Both the position numbers and the translations under genes were made by a program. The notes beneath the pieces are model-generated. The model was not told the DNA's origin. It was given only the letters and a program-made list of their open reading frames with translations, and ran no database searches. This document shows positions 18,414 through 25,518 of a stretch of 64,000 nt of DNA, piece by piece (position 1 is the stretch's first letter; each line of letters opens with the position of its first letter). Origin of the DNA: Flavobacteriales bacterium (lineage in GTDB: Bacteria > Bacteroidota > Bacteroidia > UBA10329); assembly GCA_016124845.1 (NCBI GenBank), contig WGMW01000015.1, positions 179,909 to 243,908 on the forward strand. The letters run 5' to 3'.

Positions 18414-18914
18414 TCAGGTCAGTAATGATTTGATGCTGCGCAGAAACCAACTCTCGTCAGAGCGGATGAATTTGTCCAAGATGCTGTCCATCTTCTTTCC
18501 GTATTCAAACAGTTCGGCATTCATCTTTCGAAATTCTTCTGCGTCTGCTCCTTCGCCTTCTACGTCTTTCAATTCGCTCAACTTTCGGATAAGCGGTTCG
18601 ATCTCTTTCTTTCTTCTCTCTGCGGCAATGCGGCTGGCCAATTTCCACACGTCTTTCTCAGATCGGAAATATTCCTTTCGCTCTCCAGCCACCCAAACCT
18701 TATGTACAATTCCCCAATCGATCAGCGTGCGGATGTTCATGTTGGCATTTCCACGACTGATGGAAAGCTCTTCCATGATGTCTTCCGTGCTCATCGGTTC
18801 GGTGGCGATGAGAAGCAATCCGTTGATCTGCGCCATGGTGCGGTTGATGCCCCAGTTGCTGCCCAAGGTTCCCCAGGTCTGAATGAATTCCTTTTTGGCG
18901 TCATCGAATTGCAT
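18414..18914 (-). CDS. GbsR/MarR-like winged-helix transcriptional regulator
   Basis: 166 residues. The N-terminal half is a winged helix (GINRTMAQINGLLLIATEPMS, EELSISRGNANMNIRTLIDWGIVHKV, then the wing GERKEYFRSEKD) of the GbsR group in the MarR/ArsR fold. The C-terminal half is a charged helical dimerisation region (RRKKEIEPLIRKLSELKD). It probably controls itself and the methyltransferase just downstream, since both genes carry the same palindrome at the same distance from their ATG. The effector is unknown; GbsR itself senses choline, but that cannot be transferred here. Confidence 0.88.
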   Translation of the reverse strand: MQFDDAKKEFIQTWGTLGSNWGINRTMAQINGLLLIATEPMSTEDIMEELSISRGNANMNIRTLIDWGIVHKVWVAGERKEYFRSEKDVWKLASRIAAERRKKEIEPLIRKLSELKDVEGEGADAEEFRKMNAELFEYGKKMDSILDKFIRSDESWFLRSIKSLLT

Positions 18915-18939
18915 GCAACAATAATAGATGATATTTCTG

Positions 18940-18963
18940 AACTTTCAAAAAATATTGAAAGTT
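18940..18963. promoter_or_regulatory. Operator-like perfect palindrome before the GbsR-type gene
   Basis: AACTTTCA (18940-18947), an 8-bp spacer, then TGAAAGTT (18956-18963): eight-base arms with no mismatch, 26 bp upstream of the regulator's ATG. A near-copy precedes the methyltransferase gene (18373-18396). Confidence 0.68.
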
Positions 18964-18994
18964 TATTCTATGTGGGAATGAAAAGCATAAAAAA

Positions 18995-19018
18995 AGCCCC
19001 ACCGTTTCAGGTGGGGCT
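18995..19018 (-). terminator. Rho-independent terminator of the PadR/membrane-protein operon
   Basis: A perfect 9-bp stem AGCCCCACC / GGTGGGGCT with a 6-nt loop. On the minus strand it runs into seven T (complement of 18989-18995), 15 bp after the stop codon at 19033. Confidence 0.9.
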
Positions 19019-19032
19019 CGGTTTTCCCGGCC

Positions 19033-20424
19033 TCAACTTGGCGGGTTTGAGGCCTCGGGCCGACTTGACCCCTCCCGACCTCCCCTAAAGGGAGGAGCGG
19101 TGTCACTCTGATCTATCGCAGAGTGAAATATCAATAGTTGGTTCTCCATCTGTCGGATGTCCAATTGCCATTTGGTTAGGTTCGTGATTGCGGTGAACAG
19201 AGGCGTGTATTCGAACTGATGATGCATCCAATCCTGTTCCTGTCCGTGAGCGTTTCTGAAAGTGCCATCGGTTCGTAGCGCCAGGCTGGAACTCATGGCC
19301 GATCGCAATTCGCTTGGATATTCTCCAAGAACCGTGTTTCGGTAATGATCCATCATGCCTTTCAACTCCGTAGCGCTGAAAAGCCCTTCGCGAAGCTGAT
19401 CATCAGCACCAAGCAAAAGGTCATGAACCACGGCCATATCGTGCTTTTTCTCAAGGTCGCTCAAGCTGATCTTGGCCGCTTCGTTCGGTGGAACATTTGC
19501 CGCCCACGACATCAGTTCCAATTTCAATGCATCAATATGTATGACCAGTTTGTTTGCTTCCGACCGCAGGTCTGAAAGTTCATCTGAACTCACGGAAGCA
19601 TACAACGCATCATTTGAATCCGACATTCTGTGCAATTCTTCCGTCAGCGTTTCATCGGTCAGCAAAACGCCATGCTCATACCAGCTGCTGTTTCCCGTTT
19701 TCATCAAAGCGAAAATGAGGATGAGACATGCCGTTGCCACAATGGAACTGGATAGCGTAACAGGTTTGTTCGCACTCACCTTGTAGCGCTTGAAGAAATA
19801 GATAGGAACGTATCCGAATGACAGTATTCCCATGCCGCCCAATAGCGTCACCGCGGCACCTGGCCAGTGCATTACCTTGAACAGCACACCGATGGATGTG
19901 AGCGTAAGCCCCAAGAATCCAGTGATGTGCAGCAGTGCCTCATCGCGCGGGCTTTCTTTGAGCTTGTGCGAGAGTATCATCGGCAGATACCCAAGCACTA
20001 AGAGCCCCGTGCCGAGCGTAATGAGGATGCTGGCAAACGGCCAATGCATCAGTTTGAAAATCGTCCCCGCCAAGAGAAGAAATGTAGAAGTCAGCCCGAA
20101 ACCAAACGTTAACTTTTTCATTGTTTCGTTCATTTCGGTTAATAATTCAAATGTTTCGTTTTGAACCTGTTTTAAACCCCCAGGTCCGAAGAGCTTGATC
20201 GTATATTGAAAGGCCTCGTCAAACGACTCGCCTTGTTGGATTCTCAGTTCAATGCTGGTGCAAACGTGATCCAGCAGATCATCATGCAGTTCATCTTGCG
20301 CCACACCATTCTGCTTGATGTAGGCGCTCACCAGCTCCACTTGTGCTTCACTCAACTCAGAGCCTCCCCTTGCCCCTCCAAAGGAGGGGTTTCCGACATC
20401 ATTTGATAAACTGGTGTCTTTCAT
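19033..20424 (-). CDS. PadR-linked membrane protein resembling fused GldL and GldM parts
   Basis: 463 residues. Residues ~23-95 resemble the helical domain found on Bacteroidota membrane proteins encoded beside PadR regulators (DELHDDLLDHVCTSIELRI). Five membrane helices follow at about 105-241. Helix pairs 1-2 and 3-4 each carry the GldL signature (FKLMHWP at 123-129, FKVMHWP at 182-188). Residues ~242-441 should be periplasmic; the segment 399-441 (FEYTPLFTAITNLTKWQLDI) has the pattern of the GldM N-terminal domain. GldL and GldM form the proton-driven motor of T9SS and gliding, but the glutamate of the second GldL helix is not seen in either copy, so a motor role is doubtful. Both protein ends are encoded by palindromic repeats. 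The gene is 1 bp after the padR stop. Confidence 0.75.
   Translation of the reverse strand: MKDTSLSNDVGNPSFGGARGGSELSEAQVELVSAYIKQNGVAQDELHDDLLDHVCTSIELRIQQGESFDEAFQYTIKLFGPGGLKQVQNETFELLTEMNETMKKLTFGFGLTSTFLLLAGTIFKLMHWPFASILITLGTGLLVLGYLPMILSHKLKESPRDEALLHITGFLGLTLTSIGVLFKVMHWPGAAVTLLGGMGILSFGYVPIYFFKRYKVSANKPVTLSSSIVATACLILIFALMKTGNSSWYEHGVLLTDETLTEELHRMSDSNDALYASVSSDELSDLRSEANKLVIHIDALKLELMSWAANVPPNEAAKISLSDLEKKHDMAVVHDLLLGADDQLREGLFSATELKGMMDHYRNTVLGEYPSELRSAMSSSLALRTDGTFRNAHGQEQDWMHHQFEYTPLFTAITNLTKWQLDIRQMENQLLIFHSAIDQSDTAPPFRGGREGSSRPEASNPPS
19071..19095. repeat. Palindromic GC-rich repeat inside the 3' end of the GldL/M-like gene
   Basis: CCTCCC (19079-19084) and GGGAGG (19090-19095) form a perfect hairpin with loop ctaaa; a second CCTCCC lies at 19071-19076. 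It encodes the low-complexity tail APPFRGGREG, which looks unrelated to the fold before it. Confidence 0.6.
20373..20389. repeat. Palindromic GC-rich repeat inside the 5' end of the GldL/M-like gene
   Basis: CCCCTCC-aaa-GGAGGGG is a perfect 7-bp stem. It encodes NPSFGGARGG near the N-terminus and is clearly related in composition to the repeat at the other end of the same gene. Confidence 0.6.
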
Positions 20425-20425
20425 T

Positions 20426-20815
20426 TCAGATGAATTTGATTGATGTTGGAGCGAGAAGAAGTCCCCCTTCGGGGGATAAAGGGGGCTGTTTGAAACTGTT
20501 CAGTAGCTCGTTCATGGTTTCGGCAAACCTGCGGAACTCGCTTACCTTATCATTCGCCTGTTTGTTGCCGTTCTCAGTAAGTCGATAGTATTTGCGCACG
20601 CGCTTACCAATACTGACCTTCTCGGTTGTGAGCAATCCGTCTGCTTCCAATTTGTGTAAAGTAGGGTAGAGCGCACCTTCGGTGAGTTGGATCTCTCCTT
20701 GTGTGCGGTCCTTAACGTGCTGCGTTATCTCGTAGCCGTACATCCTTTCGTTTTCTGAAAGAAGGCTCAGAACTATGGTCTGAAGCGTTCCTTTTATGAG
20801 CTCTGGCGAATACAT
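20426..20815 (-). CDS. PadR-family transcriptional regulator
   Basis: 129 residues from the ATG at 20815 (MYSPELIKGTLQTIVLSLL), the usual beginning of Bacteroidota PadR proteins; an in-frame ATG at 20830 would add five residues but sits against the upstream palindrome. Winged helix: YGYEITQHVKDRTQGEIQLTEGALYPTLHKLEADGLL, then the wing IGKRVRKYYRLTENG, then a C-terminal dimerisation helix. PadR proteins usually repress their own operon. The membrane protein gene begins 1 bp after the stop. The last ~15 residues (QPPLSPEGGLLLAP) are encoded by a palindromic repeat and look like an appended tail. Confidence 0.93.
   Translation of the reverse strand: MYSPELIKGTLQTIVLSLLSENERMYGYEITQHVKDRTQGEIQLTEGALYPTLHKLEADGLLTTEKVSIGKRVRKYYRLTENGNKQANDKVSEFRRFAETMNELLNSFKQPPLSPEGGLLLAPTSIKFI
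20463..20485. repeat. Palindromic GC-rich repeat inside the 3' end of padR
   Basis: CCCCC-ttc-GGGGG (20463-20475) with another GGGGG at 20481-20485. It is the third repeat of this kind within 1.5 kb, each placed at a gene end. Confidence 0.55.
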
Positions 20816-20833
20816 AGGGCAAATATGCATAAT

Positions 20834-20851
20834 ATTCTTAAGTATAAGAAT
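20834..20851. promoter_or_regulatory. Candidate PadR operator
   Basis: ATTCTTA-agta-TAAGAAT is a perfect 7-bp inverted repeat, 18 bp upstream of the preferred padR start and between padR (-) and the exported-protein gene (+). Autorepression is the usual PadR mode, so this is the natural binding site candidate. Confidence 0.5.
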
Positions 20852-20912
20852 CTTAGGTATTAACTTTTTTCTTTTTCAGTTATTGTGTGAGATGTTTCTT
20901 TCCTTTGAAAAC

Positions 20913-21425
20913 ATGAAAAACCTTATTACCCTTTTCGCTTTTTTCGTTCTCCCGTTTTCCCTTCTTGCCCAGGGAAATATTATGCTTCTGCCTTTTGAGC
21001 CTTTGATGAATGCCACTTGGAAAGCCGAAGGCAAGTGGAAAGATGGAACTCCTTTCAAGCAGGAAGTGGTCTACAAATGGTCAGATAATGAAGAGGAGGT
21101 TCTGATGGAAACGAGCGATTACTTGGACAAGAGTTTTATCCAGTTCGGTCATTTTTCGGATGGAGTGTTCCGCTGGGATACGGTGGAGAATGTCATCAAA
21201 TTCAACATTGAGGATGTGACCAAAAATGTGAAAGAAGGGACGGTGAAGACCAAGCAGAAGACCATCATGTACGAGTACGTGGTGGAAGATTCGTTGGGTG
21301 TAAAAACCTATATGACGGATGCGCTCATCTGGATAAAACCCGACAAGTACATGTTCAAGGTAGGAACCATGAAGGATGATGAGTGGGAAAACGTTGATCT
21401 GGAAACATACTTCTTTAAGAAGTGA
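20913..21425 (+). CDS. Exported protein of unknown function
   Basis: 170 residues from the ATG at 20913 (MKNLITLFAFFVLPFSLLAQG), a clean signal peptide. Longer frames from upstream starts would bury this signal. The mature part is short and beta-rich, with features WKAEGKWKDGTPFKQEVVYKW and YMFKVGTMKDDEWENVDLETY. It has the look of small periplasmic proteins of the lipocalin-like or DUF1579-like kind that describe a sample of ligand, but I cannot name the family. It converges with higA with no gap: its TGA ends at 21425 and the higA stop begins at 21426. Confidence 0.7.
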   Translation: MKNLITLFAFFVLPFSLLAQGNIMLLPFEPLMNATWKAEGKWKDGTPFKQEVVYKWSDNEEEVLMETSDYLDKSFIQFGHFSDGVFRWDTVENVIKFNIEDVTKNVKEGTVKTKQKTIMYEYVVEDSLGVKTYMTDALIWIKPDKYMFKVGTMKDDEWENVDLETYFFKK

Positions 21426-21725
21426 TCAGGCGGCCTGATCGCCAAGCGAACGTATCTCGTTCAGTTCATCCTGTTTTTGGCGTTGCTCTTCCTCAATGTC
21501 ATAATCATCTTGTAGTCCGAGCCAGAATTTAGCACTCGTTCCGAAGAATTTTGCAAAGCGCAATGCGGTATCGGCTGTAATTCTTCGTTGTTCCTTCAAT
21601 ATTTGACTTATCCGTGTCTGTGGAATAAACGTTTCCTTTGATAGACGATACGCTGAAATGCCCAAAGGTTCAAGAAATTCTTCTCGGAGGATTTCGCCAG
21701 GATGTATGTTTTTCAGTTGTGCCAT
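21426..21725 (-). CDS. higA: HigA-family antitoxin
   Basis: 99 residues. It begins HPGEILREEFLEPLGISAYRLS, the signature of HigA antitoxins, with an HTH_XRE fold (PQTRISQILKEQRRITADTALRFAKFFGTSAKFWLGLQ). HigA neutralises its toxin by binding it and represses the operon. No HigB/RelE-like gene is present on either side. Instead the gene lies 18 bp downstream of an AT-rich gene whose product carries a HEPN-like RNxxxH motif, in the toxin-first order usual for HigBA. The acidic C-terminus (DIEEEQRQKQDELNEI) could be the toxin-binding part. Confidence 0.92.
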   Translation of the reverse strand: MAQLKNIHPGEILREEFLEPLGISAYRLSKETFIPQTRISQILKEQRRITADTALRFAKFFGTSAKFWLGLQDDYDIEEEQRQKQDELNEIRSLGDQAA

Positions 21726-21743
21726 ATCTAATAATCCAGCGAC

Positions 21744-22580
21744 TCAATACTTGAACGCAAGGTTGAGCAAAGTTCCATCTTCTTTTTCTATCTCGGTGGA
21801 AAACTTTCCGTTTCCAGATACCGAATCGGCTTTATATCCCTTATCAAGTTTGTTTAAAACGCTGACAAGCTCGTTCCGAAATGCTACAGTTGAGTAAATT
21901 ATTTTTTCCCACTCGGAATATCCAATTAATACTTCAGGCGCATAATGTTTCGGATTTTCGGAATGGTTCAAGAGCTTAATAGAGTTAGGTAAAAGAACGA
22001 ACTGAGAATGTGCAATTGCATTTCTTATTTGATTTCTTACCACGGAATCAAGATTGTGATACAGGGATTTGTTGAGTTTTTTGAGCGGATTCTTGATGTG
22101 CTCTCTAAAGAATTTCTGACGCGAAGTAATGCTGTCGAATTTCTGCCTCCAATACCAATCATATCTTTTCCCACTTGCTAATCTTACCAATTGATACAGT
22201 ATGTGTAGTGTAGTGTCGCTTTCCCAGAATGACAGATAGAAGAGTGTCTCTATGCGAATCGAAACATGGAATGTTTCATTGCTAGGGTCGAAATTCAATT
22301 CCTGATTTTCAGAATTGCCAAAAGGAGAATCGTTCAGATACCAACGAAGCAGCATTGAGTTTGATTTCTCAGCAAACTGTTCGAACCCCATGCCAGTTAC
22401 AAAGCCCTGAGAAACCTTGCTGAATTCTGATTTTTTCTCATCTCCCAGATACAGCCCACATTTAATTATCAACGCAACGTCATTAGGATGGATTTGATTG
22501 TCGATTGCTTGATTTACGAACTCTCGAACGATATTCGTCCACTCAATTACAAAAGGGTTAAGCTTTGTCCTGGATAACAT
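21744..22580 (-). CDS. HEPN-motif protein, possible toxin partner of HigA
   Basis: 278 residues, mostly helical, no membrane helix or signal peptide. Residues 186-191 read RNAIAH, the RNxxxH core of HEPN ribonucleases, inside a helix (VRNQIRNAIAHSQF); long amphipathic helices precede it (residues ~105-180). HEPN domains act as RNases in toxins and defence systems, with the Arg and His as catalytic residues. The rest of the protein is not recognised. The gene is visibly more A+T-rich than its neighbours and lies between exoIII/DUF4260 and higA, which suggests transfer. A toxin role is inferred from motif plus neighbour; a plain HEPN-like housekeeping protein remains possible. Confidence 0.6.
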   Translation of the reverse strand: MLSRTKLNPFVIEWTNIVREFVNQAIDNQIHPNDVALIIKCGLYLGDEKKSEFSKVSQGFVTGMGFEQFAEKSNSMLLRWYLNDSPFGNSENQELNFDPSNETFHVSIRIETLFYLSFWESDTTLHILYQLVRLASGKRYDWYWRQKFDSITSRQKFFREHIKNPLKKLNKSLYHNLDSVVRNQIRNAIAHSQFVLLPNSIKLLNHSENPKHYAPEVLIGYSEWEKIIYSTVAFRNELVSVLNKLDKGYKADSVSGNGKFSTEIEKEDGTLLNLAFKY

Positions 22581-22610
22581 TTTTCGCTGGTCTTTGAGGA
22601 GTGGTAGAAT

Positions 22611-22955
22611 CTAAATCTTTCCAAGGTGTGTATTCTTAAACCCATCGGTGAACTTCAGTCCGTAGCCGAGAACGCGGTCCATGCTAGAGTGACCGAACAG
22701 AACAACACCCGCCAAGAAAATTACGGTTGAACCAGTGAAGAATCCCACCAAACCAATGGCAACGGCAATTCCTTTGTGGTGAAACAGGTTATAGGTGTAA
22801 GCACCGATCTTCGGGTTGATGAGGTAACCGATCATTCCAACATCTGGCCCCAGAGCGAGCAGGAGGTAGGCCCACCAAGGCACTTCGTGGAGGTACAACG
22901 CATAAATGCTCGCCAAAAACAGGACGAGTTCTTCGAGTTTCAGCAGGTTTTTCAT
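22611..22955 (-). CDS. DUF4260-family membrane protein
   Basis: 114 residues from the ATG at 22955 (MKNLLKLEELVLFLASIYAL); a TTG 33 bp upstream lies inside the exonuclease gene. The segments LLKLEEL, PDVGMIGYLINPKIGAYTYNLFHH and LFGHSSMDRVLGYGLKF match DUF4260. About three to four membrane helices. Function unknown. It begins 5 bp after the exonuclease III stop, so it is co-transcribed with it. Confidence 0.85.
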   Translation of the reverse strand: MKNLLKLEELVLFLASIYALYLHEVPWWAYLLLALGPDVGMIGYLINPKIGAYTYNLFHHKGIAVAIGLVGFFTGSTVIFLAGVVLFGHSSMDRVLGYGLKFTDGFKNTHLGKI

Positions 22956-22960
22956 GGCGG

Positions 22961-23719
22961 TTATTCTAAGACGATCCCAACCGGACAATGGTCTGAGCCT
23001 TCCACTTCATTGAGAATAAATGCTTCCCTCACTTGCGGCATCAAACTCTCCGAAACCAAGAAATAATCAATGCGCCAGCCGATGTTGCGCGCGCGTGCAT
23101 TCATTCTAAAACTCCACCAACTGTATTTCACTTCTTCAGGGTGTAGCGTTCGGAAGGTGTCCACCAATCCGGAACCGAGGTATTTGTCCATACCATCGAT
23201 CTCATCTTGCGTGTAGCCGGCAGTTTTGTTGTAGTTGGAAGCAGCGTTTTTGATGTCAATTTCCTGATGTGCTACATTCATATCACCACAATAGATCACA
23301 GGCTTTTTCTTCTCCAGGTCCTTGATGTAGTTGAGCAGAGCGTCATCCCACGTTTTGCGATAAGGCAATCGCACCAATCCATTACCCGAATTGGGTACAT
23401 ATACATTCAAAAAGTAGAAGTCCTCAAACTCGCATGTAATAGCGCGACCTTGGTCGTCATGTTCAGGAATGCCGATTCCGTATTTCACATCCAACGGTTC
23501 TTTCTTGGTGATCACGGCTGTGCCGGAATAGCCGAGTTTTTCGGCAGAGAAAGCGTAGATGTGATAGTCTATTCCAAAAAGCACTTCGCGAACCTGCTCT
23601 GGTGTTGCTTTGGTTTCCTGAAAACCCATGATGTCGGGGTTCATTTCCTGAATGCTTTCCAGCAAGCCTTTCTTGGCTGCTGCGCGAATTCCGTTTACGT
23701 TGAATGAGATGAGTTTCAT
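22961..23719 (-). CDS. xth: Exodeoxyribonuclease III
   Basis: 252 residues. AP endonuclease of the exonuclease III (EEP) family: SFNVNGIRAA with the metal-binding Asn, GFQETKA with the metal-binding Glu34, LNVYVPNSG, GDMNVAH with Asp and Asn, WRIDYFLVS and a C-terminal SDHCPV with the catalytic Asp-His. It cuts DNA 5' of abasic sites and trims 3' blocks in base excision repair. Full length for the family. First gene of a pair with the DUF4260 gene; its ATG lies 34 bp from the end of the oxygenase gene. Confidence 0.96.
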   Translation of the reverse strand: MKLISFNVNGIRAAAKKGLLESIQEMNPDIMGFQETKATPEQVREVLFGIDYHIYAFSAEKLGYSGTAVITKKEPLDVKYGIGIPEHDDQGRAITCEFEDFYFLNVYVPNSGNGLVRLPYRKTWDDALLNYIKDLEKKKPVIYCGDMNVAHQEIDIKNAASNYNKTAGYTQDEIDGMDKYLGSGLVDTFRTLHPEEVKYSWWSFRMNARARNIGWRIDYFLVSESLMPQVREAFILNEVEGSDHCPVGIVLE

Positions 23720-23753
23720 GAATCTGTTTTGGATTCACGAAGATGCGAAAACA

Positions 23754-24368
23754 TCAAAGGAAAACGGGCGTAGGCTCGTCTCTTCTTATCCAACCTGTAA
23801 TACTGAATCGCGGTTGGTTCGTCACCAGCACTTCATGTTCGATCAGGTCGCTGCGGAAGCAGACCAAACGTCCCATTTTAGGTTCAATATCGCGGTGTGT
23901 TCCGTTCTCATAAATGCGAAGGTGCCCGCCATTTTCATTCTTCCAGTTCTCATTCAGATAGAGGATGACGGAGAAAATGCGGTTGTTCGTTTCGCGGAAC
24001 TGGTCGAAGTGTCTTGTATAGAAACTTCCGATCGGATAAGTGGCCAAATGGCACTCGAACCAAGGAAGGCCGATGCGGAAGTAGTTGGAAAGCGACCCAC
24101 GCAGCTCTTCCAGAAACTTGAAATACAGTTGCTGTGCTTCAGTGAGATGACTCGGTTCCAACCAAAGGATCTTATCTCCACGTACTTCAGATATCCGTTG
24201 TTCAGCAACGCCTCGTCCGATGAGTGCTGGATGAAATTCACCTTCGCCAAGGAGTTCTTTCGATTCGTTTAAAAGCCTGTGCAGGACGTCTTCTGGAAGA
24301 AGATGGTCAATGATCGCGATCGCGTGCCGATCAAGCTGTTCGGCAATCAGCGCAACGGTGCTGTCCAC
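23754..24368 (-). CDS. 2-oxoglutarate/Fe(II)-dependent oxygenase, SM-20/PHD-like
   Basis: 204 residues. Start is GTG at 24368; no ATG lies upstream in frame within the gap. The double-stranded beta-helix core has the iron triad HFD (in SFYTRHFDQF) and a distal His (LIEHEVLV), with the 2-oxoglutarate Arg in NQPRFSITGWIR. GGHLRIYENG and GRLVCFRSD fit the prolyl-hydroxylase-like group. The substrate could be a protein prolyl residue, as for SM-20 relatives acting on ribosomal or translation factors; the str operon lies just behind, but the direction of transcription is opposite, so that link is only suggestive. Confidence 0.86.
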   Translation of the reverse strand: MDSTVALIAEQLDRHAIAIIDHLLPEDVLHRLLNESKELLGEGEFHPALIGRGVAEQRISEVRGDKILWLEPSHLTEAQQLYFKFLEELRGSLSNYFRIGLPWFECHLATYPIGSFYTRHFDQFRETNNRIFSVILYLNENWKNENGGHLRIYENGTHRDIEPKMGRLVCFRSDLIEHEVLVTNQPRFSITGWIRRDEPTPVFL

Positions 24369-24549
24369 GCAGCAATTCTGAAAGAATGTATAAATGTAGG
24401 AGTATGCCTTGGAAATAACTCAAAGGGAAACTGTGAAATCAGGGCTTAATTAGGTTTCTATCGGCCAGCATATTGACTCAATTTTACACTCGCTGGTAAC
24501 CCCAAAAATCACCTTCTGAAAAAAGAATTTGCAATTCGTCAATTTCCGC

Positions 24550-24579
24550 TTGTTTTTCGAGAACAAGTTTGTACTTTTG
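24550..24579 (+). promoter_or_regulatory. Promoter of the str-S10-spc-alpha super-operon
   Basis: TTG (24550-24552), 19 bp, then TACTTTTG (24572-24579): a full match to the Bacteroidota housekeeping consensus TTG-N19-TAnnTTTG. Transcription would start near 24585 and leave a leader of about 45 nt before rpsL. Confidence 0.8.
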
Positions 24580-24630
24580 CCGACCCTTAAATAATAGGGT
24601 ACTGAACTAAAAATCAACGAAAGCCGCACT

Positions 24631-25011
24631 ATGCCTACGATACAGCAGCTTGTAAGGAAAGGAAGAAAGACTCTTGTAGATAAGAGTAAGTCGCCTGCTT
24701 TGGACTCTTGTCCACAGCGAAGAGGGGTCTGTGTACGTGTTTACACGACCACGCCAAAGAAACCGAACTCGGCCATGAGAAAAGTGGCAAGGGTACGTTT
24801 GACCAATGGTAAAGAGGTGAACTCTTACATCGGTGGTGAAGGACACAACCTGCAAGAACACTCTATTGTATTGGTGCGTGGTGGAAGGGTAAAGGATCTT
24901 CCAGGTGTGCGATACCATATTGTACGCGGTGCATTGGATACTGCCGGTGTTGGTGATAGAAAGCAAGGTCGTTCAAAATATGGCGCTAAGCGTCCTAAGG
25001 ATAAGAAGTAA
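24631..25011 (+). CDS. rpsL: 30S ribosomal protein S12
   Basis: 126 residues, full length. S12 lies at the decoding centre of the 30S subunit and affects fidelity. The universally conserved TTPKKPNSA and [13 protein letters not shown] loops are intact, with Lys at both classical streptomycin-resistance positions (43 and 88 in E. coli counting), so the streptomycin-sensitive form is present. First gene of the super-operon, 51 bp after the -7 element, with no Shine-Dalgarno sequence in front. Confidence 0.99.
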   Translation: MPTIQQLVRKGRKTLVDKSKSPALDSCPQRRGVCVRVYTTTPKKPNSAMRKVARVRLTNGKEVNSYIGGEGHNLQEHSIVLVRGGRVKDLPGVRYHIVRGALDTAGVGDRKQGRSKYGAKRPKDKK

Positions 25012-25024
25012 GAGTATATAGACA

Positions 25025-25498
25025 ATGAGAAAGTCGATACCTAAAAAAAGAGAGCTGGTTCCGGATCCGAAATTCAAGGATACGCTGGTAACCCGTTTTG
25101 TGAACAGCCTGATGGTTGATGGAAAGAAAAGCACTGCGCTTAAAGTGTTCTATGATGCTATCGCGATTGTGGACGAGAAATCGGGTGAAGAGGAAAATGG
25201 CCTTGATGTTTGGAAGAGAGCATTGAATAACGTGATGCCTCCAGTTGAGGTGAAGAGCCGTAGAGTAGGTGGTTCTACCTTCCAGATTCCGGTTGAGGTT
25301 CGTCCGAAGCGTAAGCTGGCTTTGGGTATCAAGTGGATGATCACATTCGCTTCGAAGCGTAACGATAAGTCAATGGCCCGAAAATTGGCTGCTGAGATCA
25401 TCGCGGCTTCTAAAGAAGAAGGTGCGGCATTCAAGAAGAAAGAAGACACATTGAGAATGGCCGAGGCGAACAAGGCATTCTCTCATTTCAGATTCTAA
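25025..25498 (+). CDS. rpsG: 30S ribosomal protein S7
   Basis: 157 residues starting MRKSIPKKRELVPDPKF. S7 nucleates assembly of the 30S head and contacts the exit-site tRNA. The conserved segment GGSTFQIPVEVRPKRKLALGIKW (about 77-99) and the C-terminal AFSHFRF are present. It lies 13 bp after rpsL. Confidence 0.99.
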   Translation: MRKSIPKKRELVPDPKFKDTLVTRFVNSLMVDGKKSTALKVFYDAIAIVDEKSGEEENGLDVWKRALNNVMPPVEVKSRRVGGSTFQIPVEVRPKRKLALGIKWMITFASKRNDKSMARKLAAEIIAASKEEGAAFKKKEDTLRMAEANKAFSHFRF

Positions 25499-25518
25499 TA
25501 AGGTAGTAGTAGAGAAAG

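Noticed and set aside
20796..20912. 39-residue N-terminal extension of the exported-protein frame
   Set aside because: It would put residues before a clean signal peptide and overlap the padR start; the ATG at 20913 is preferred.
24631..25011. Possible streptomycin-resistance changes in S12
   Set aside because: Both classical lysine positions and the surrounding loops have the sensitive sequence.
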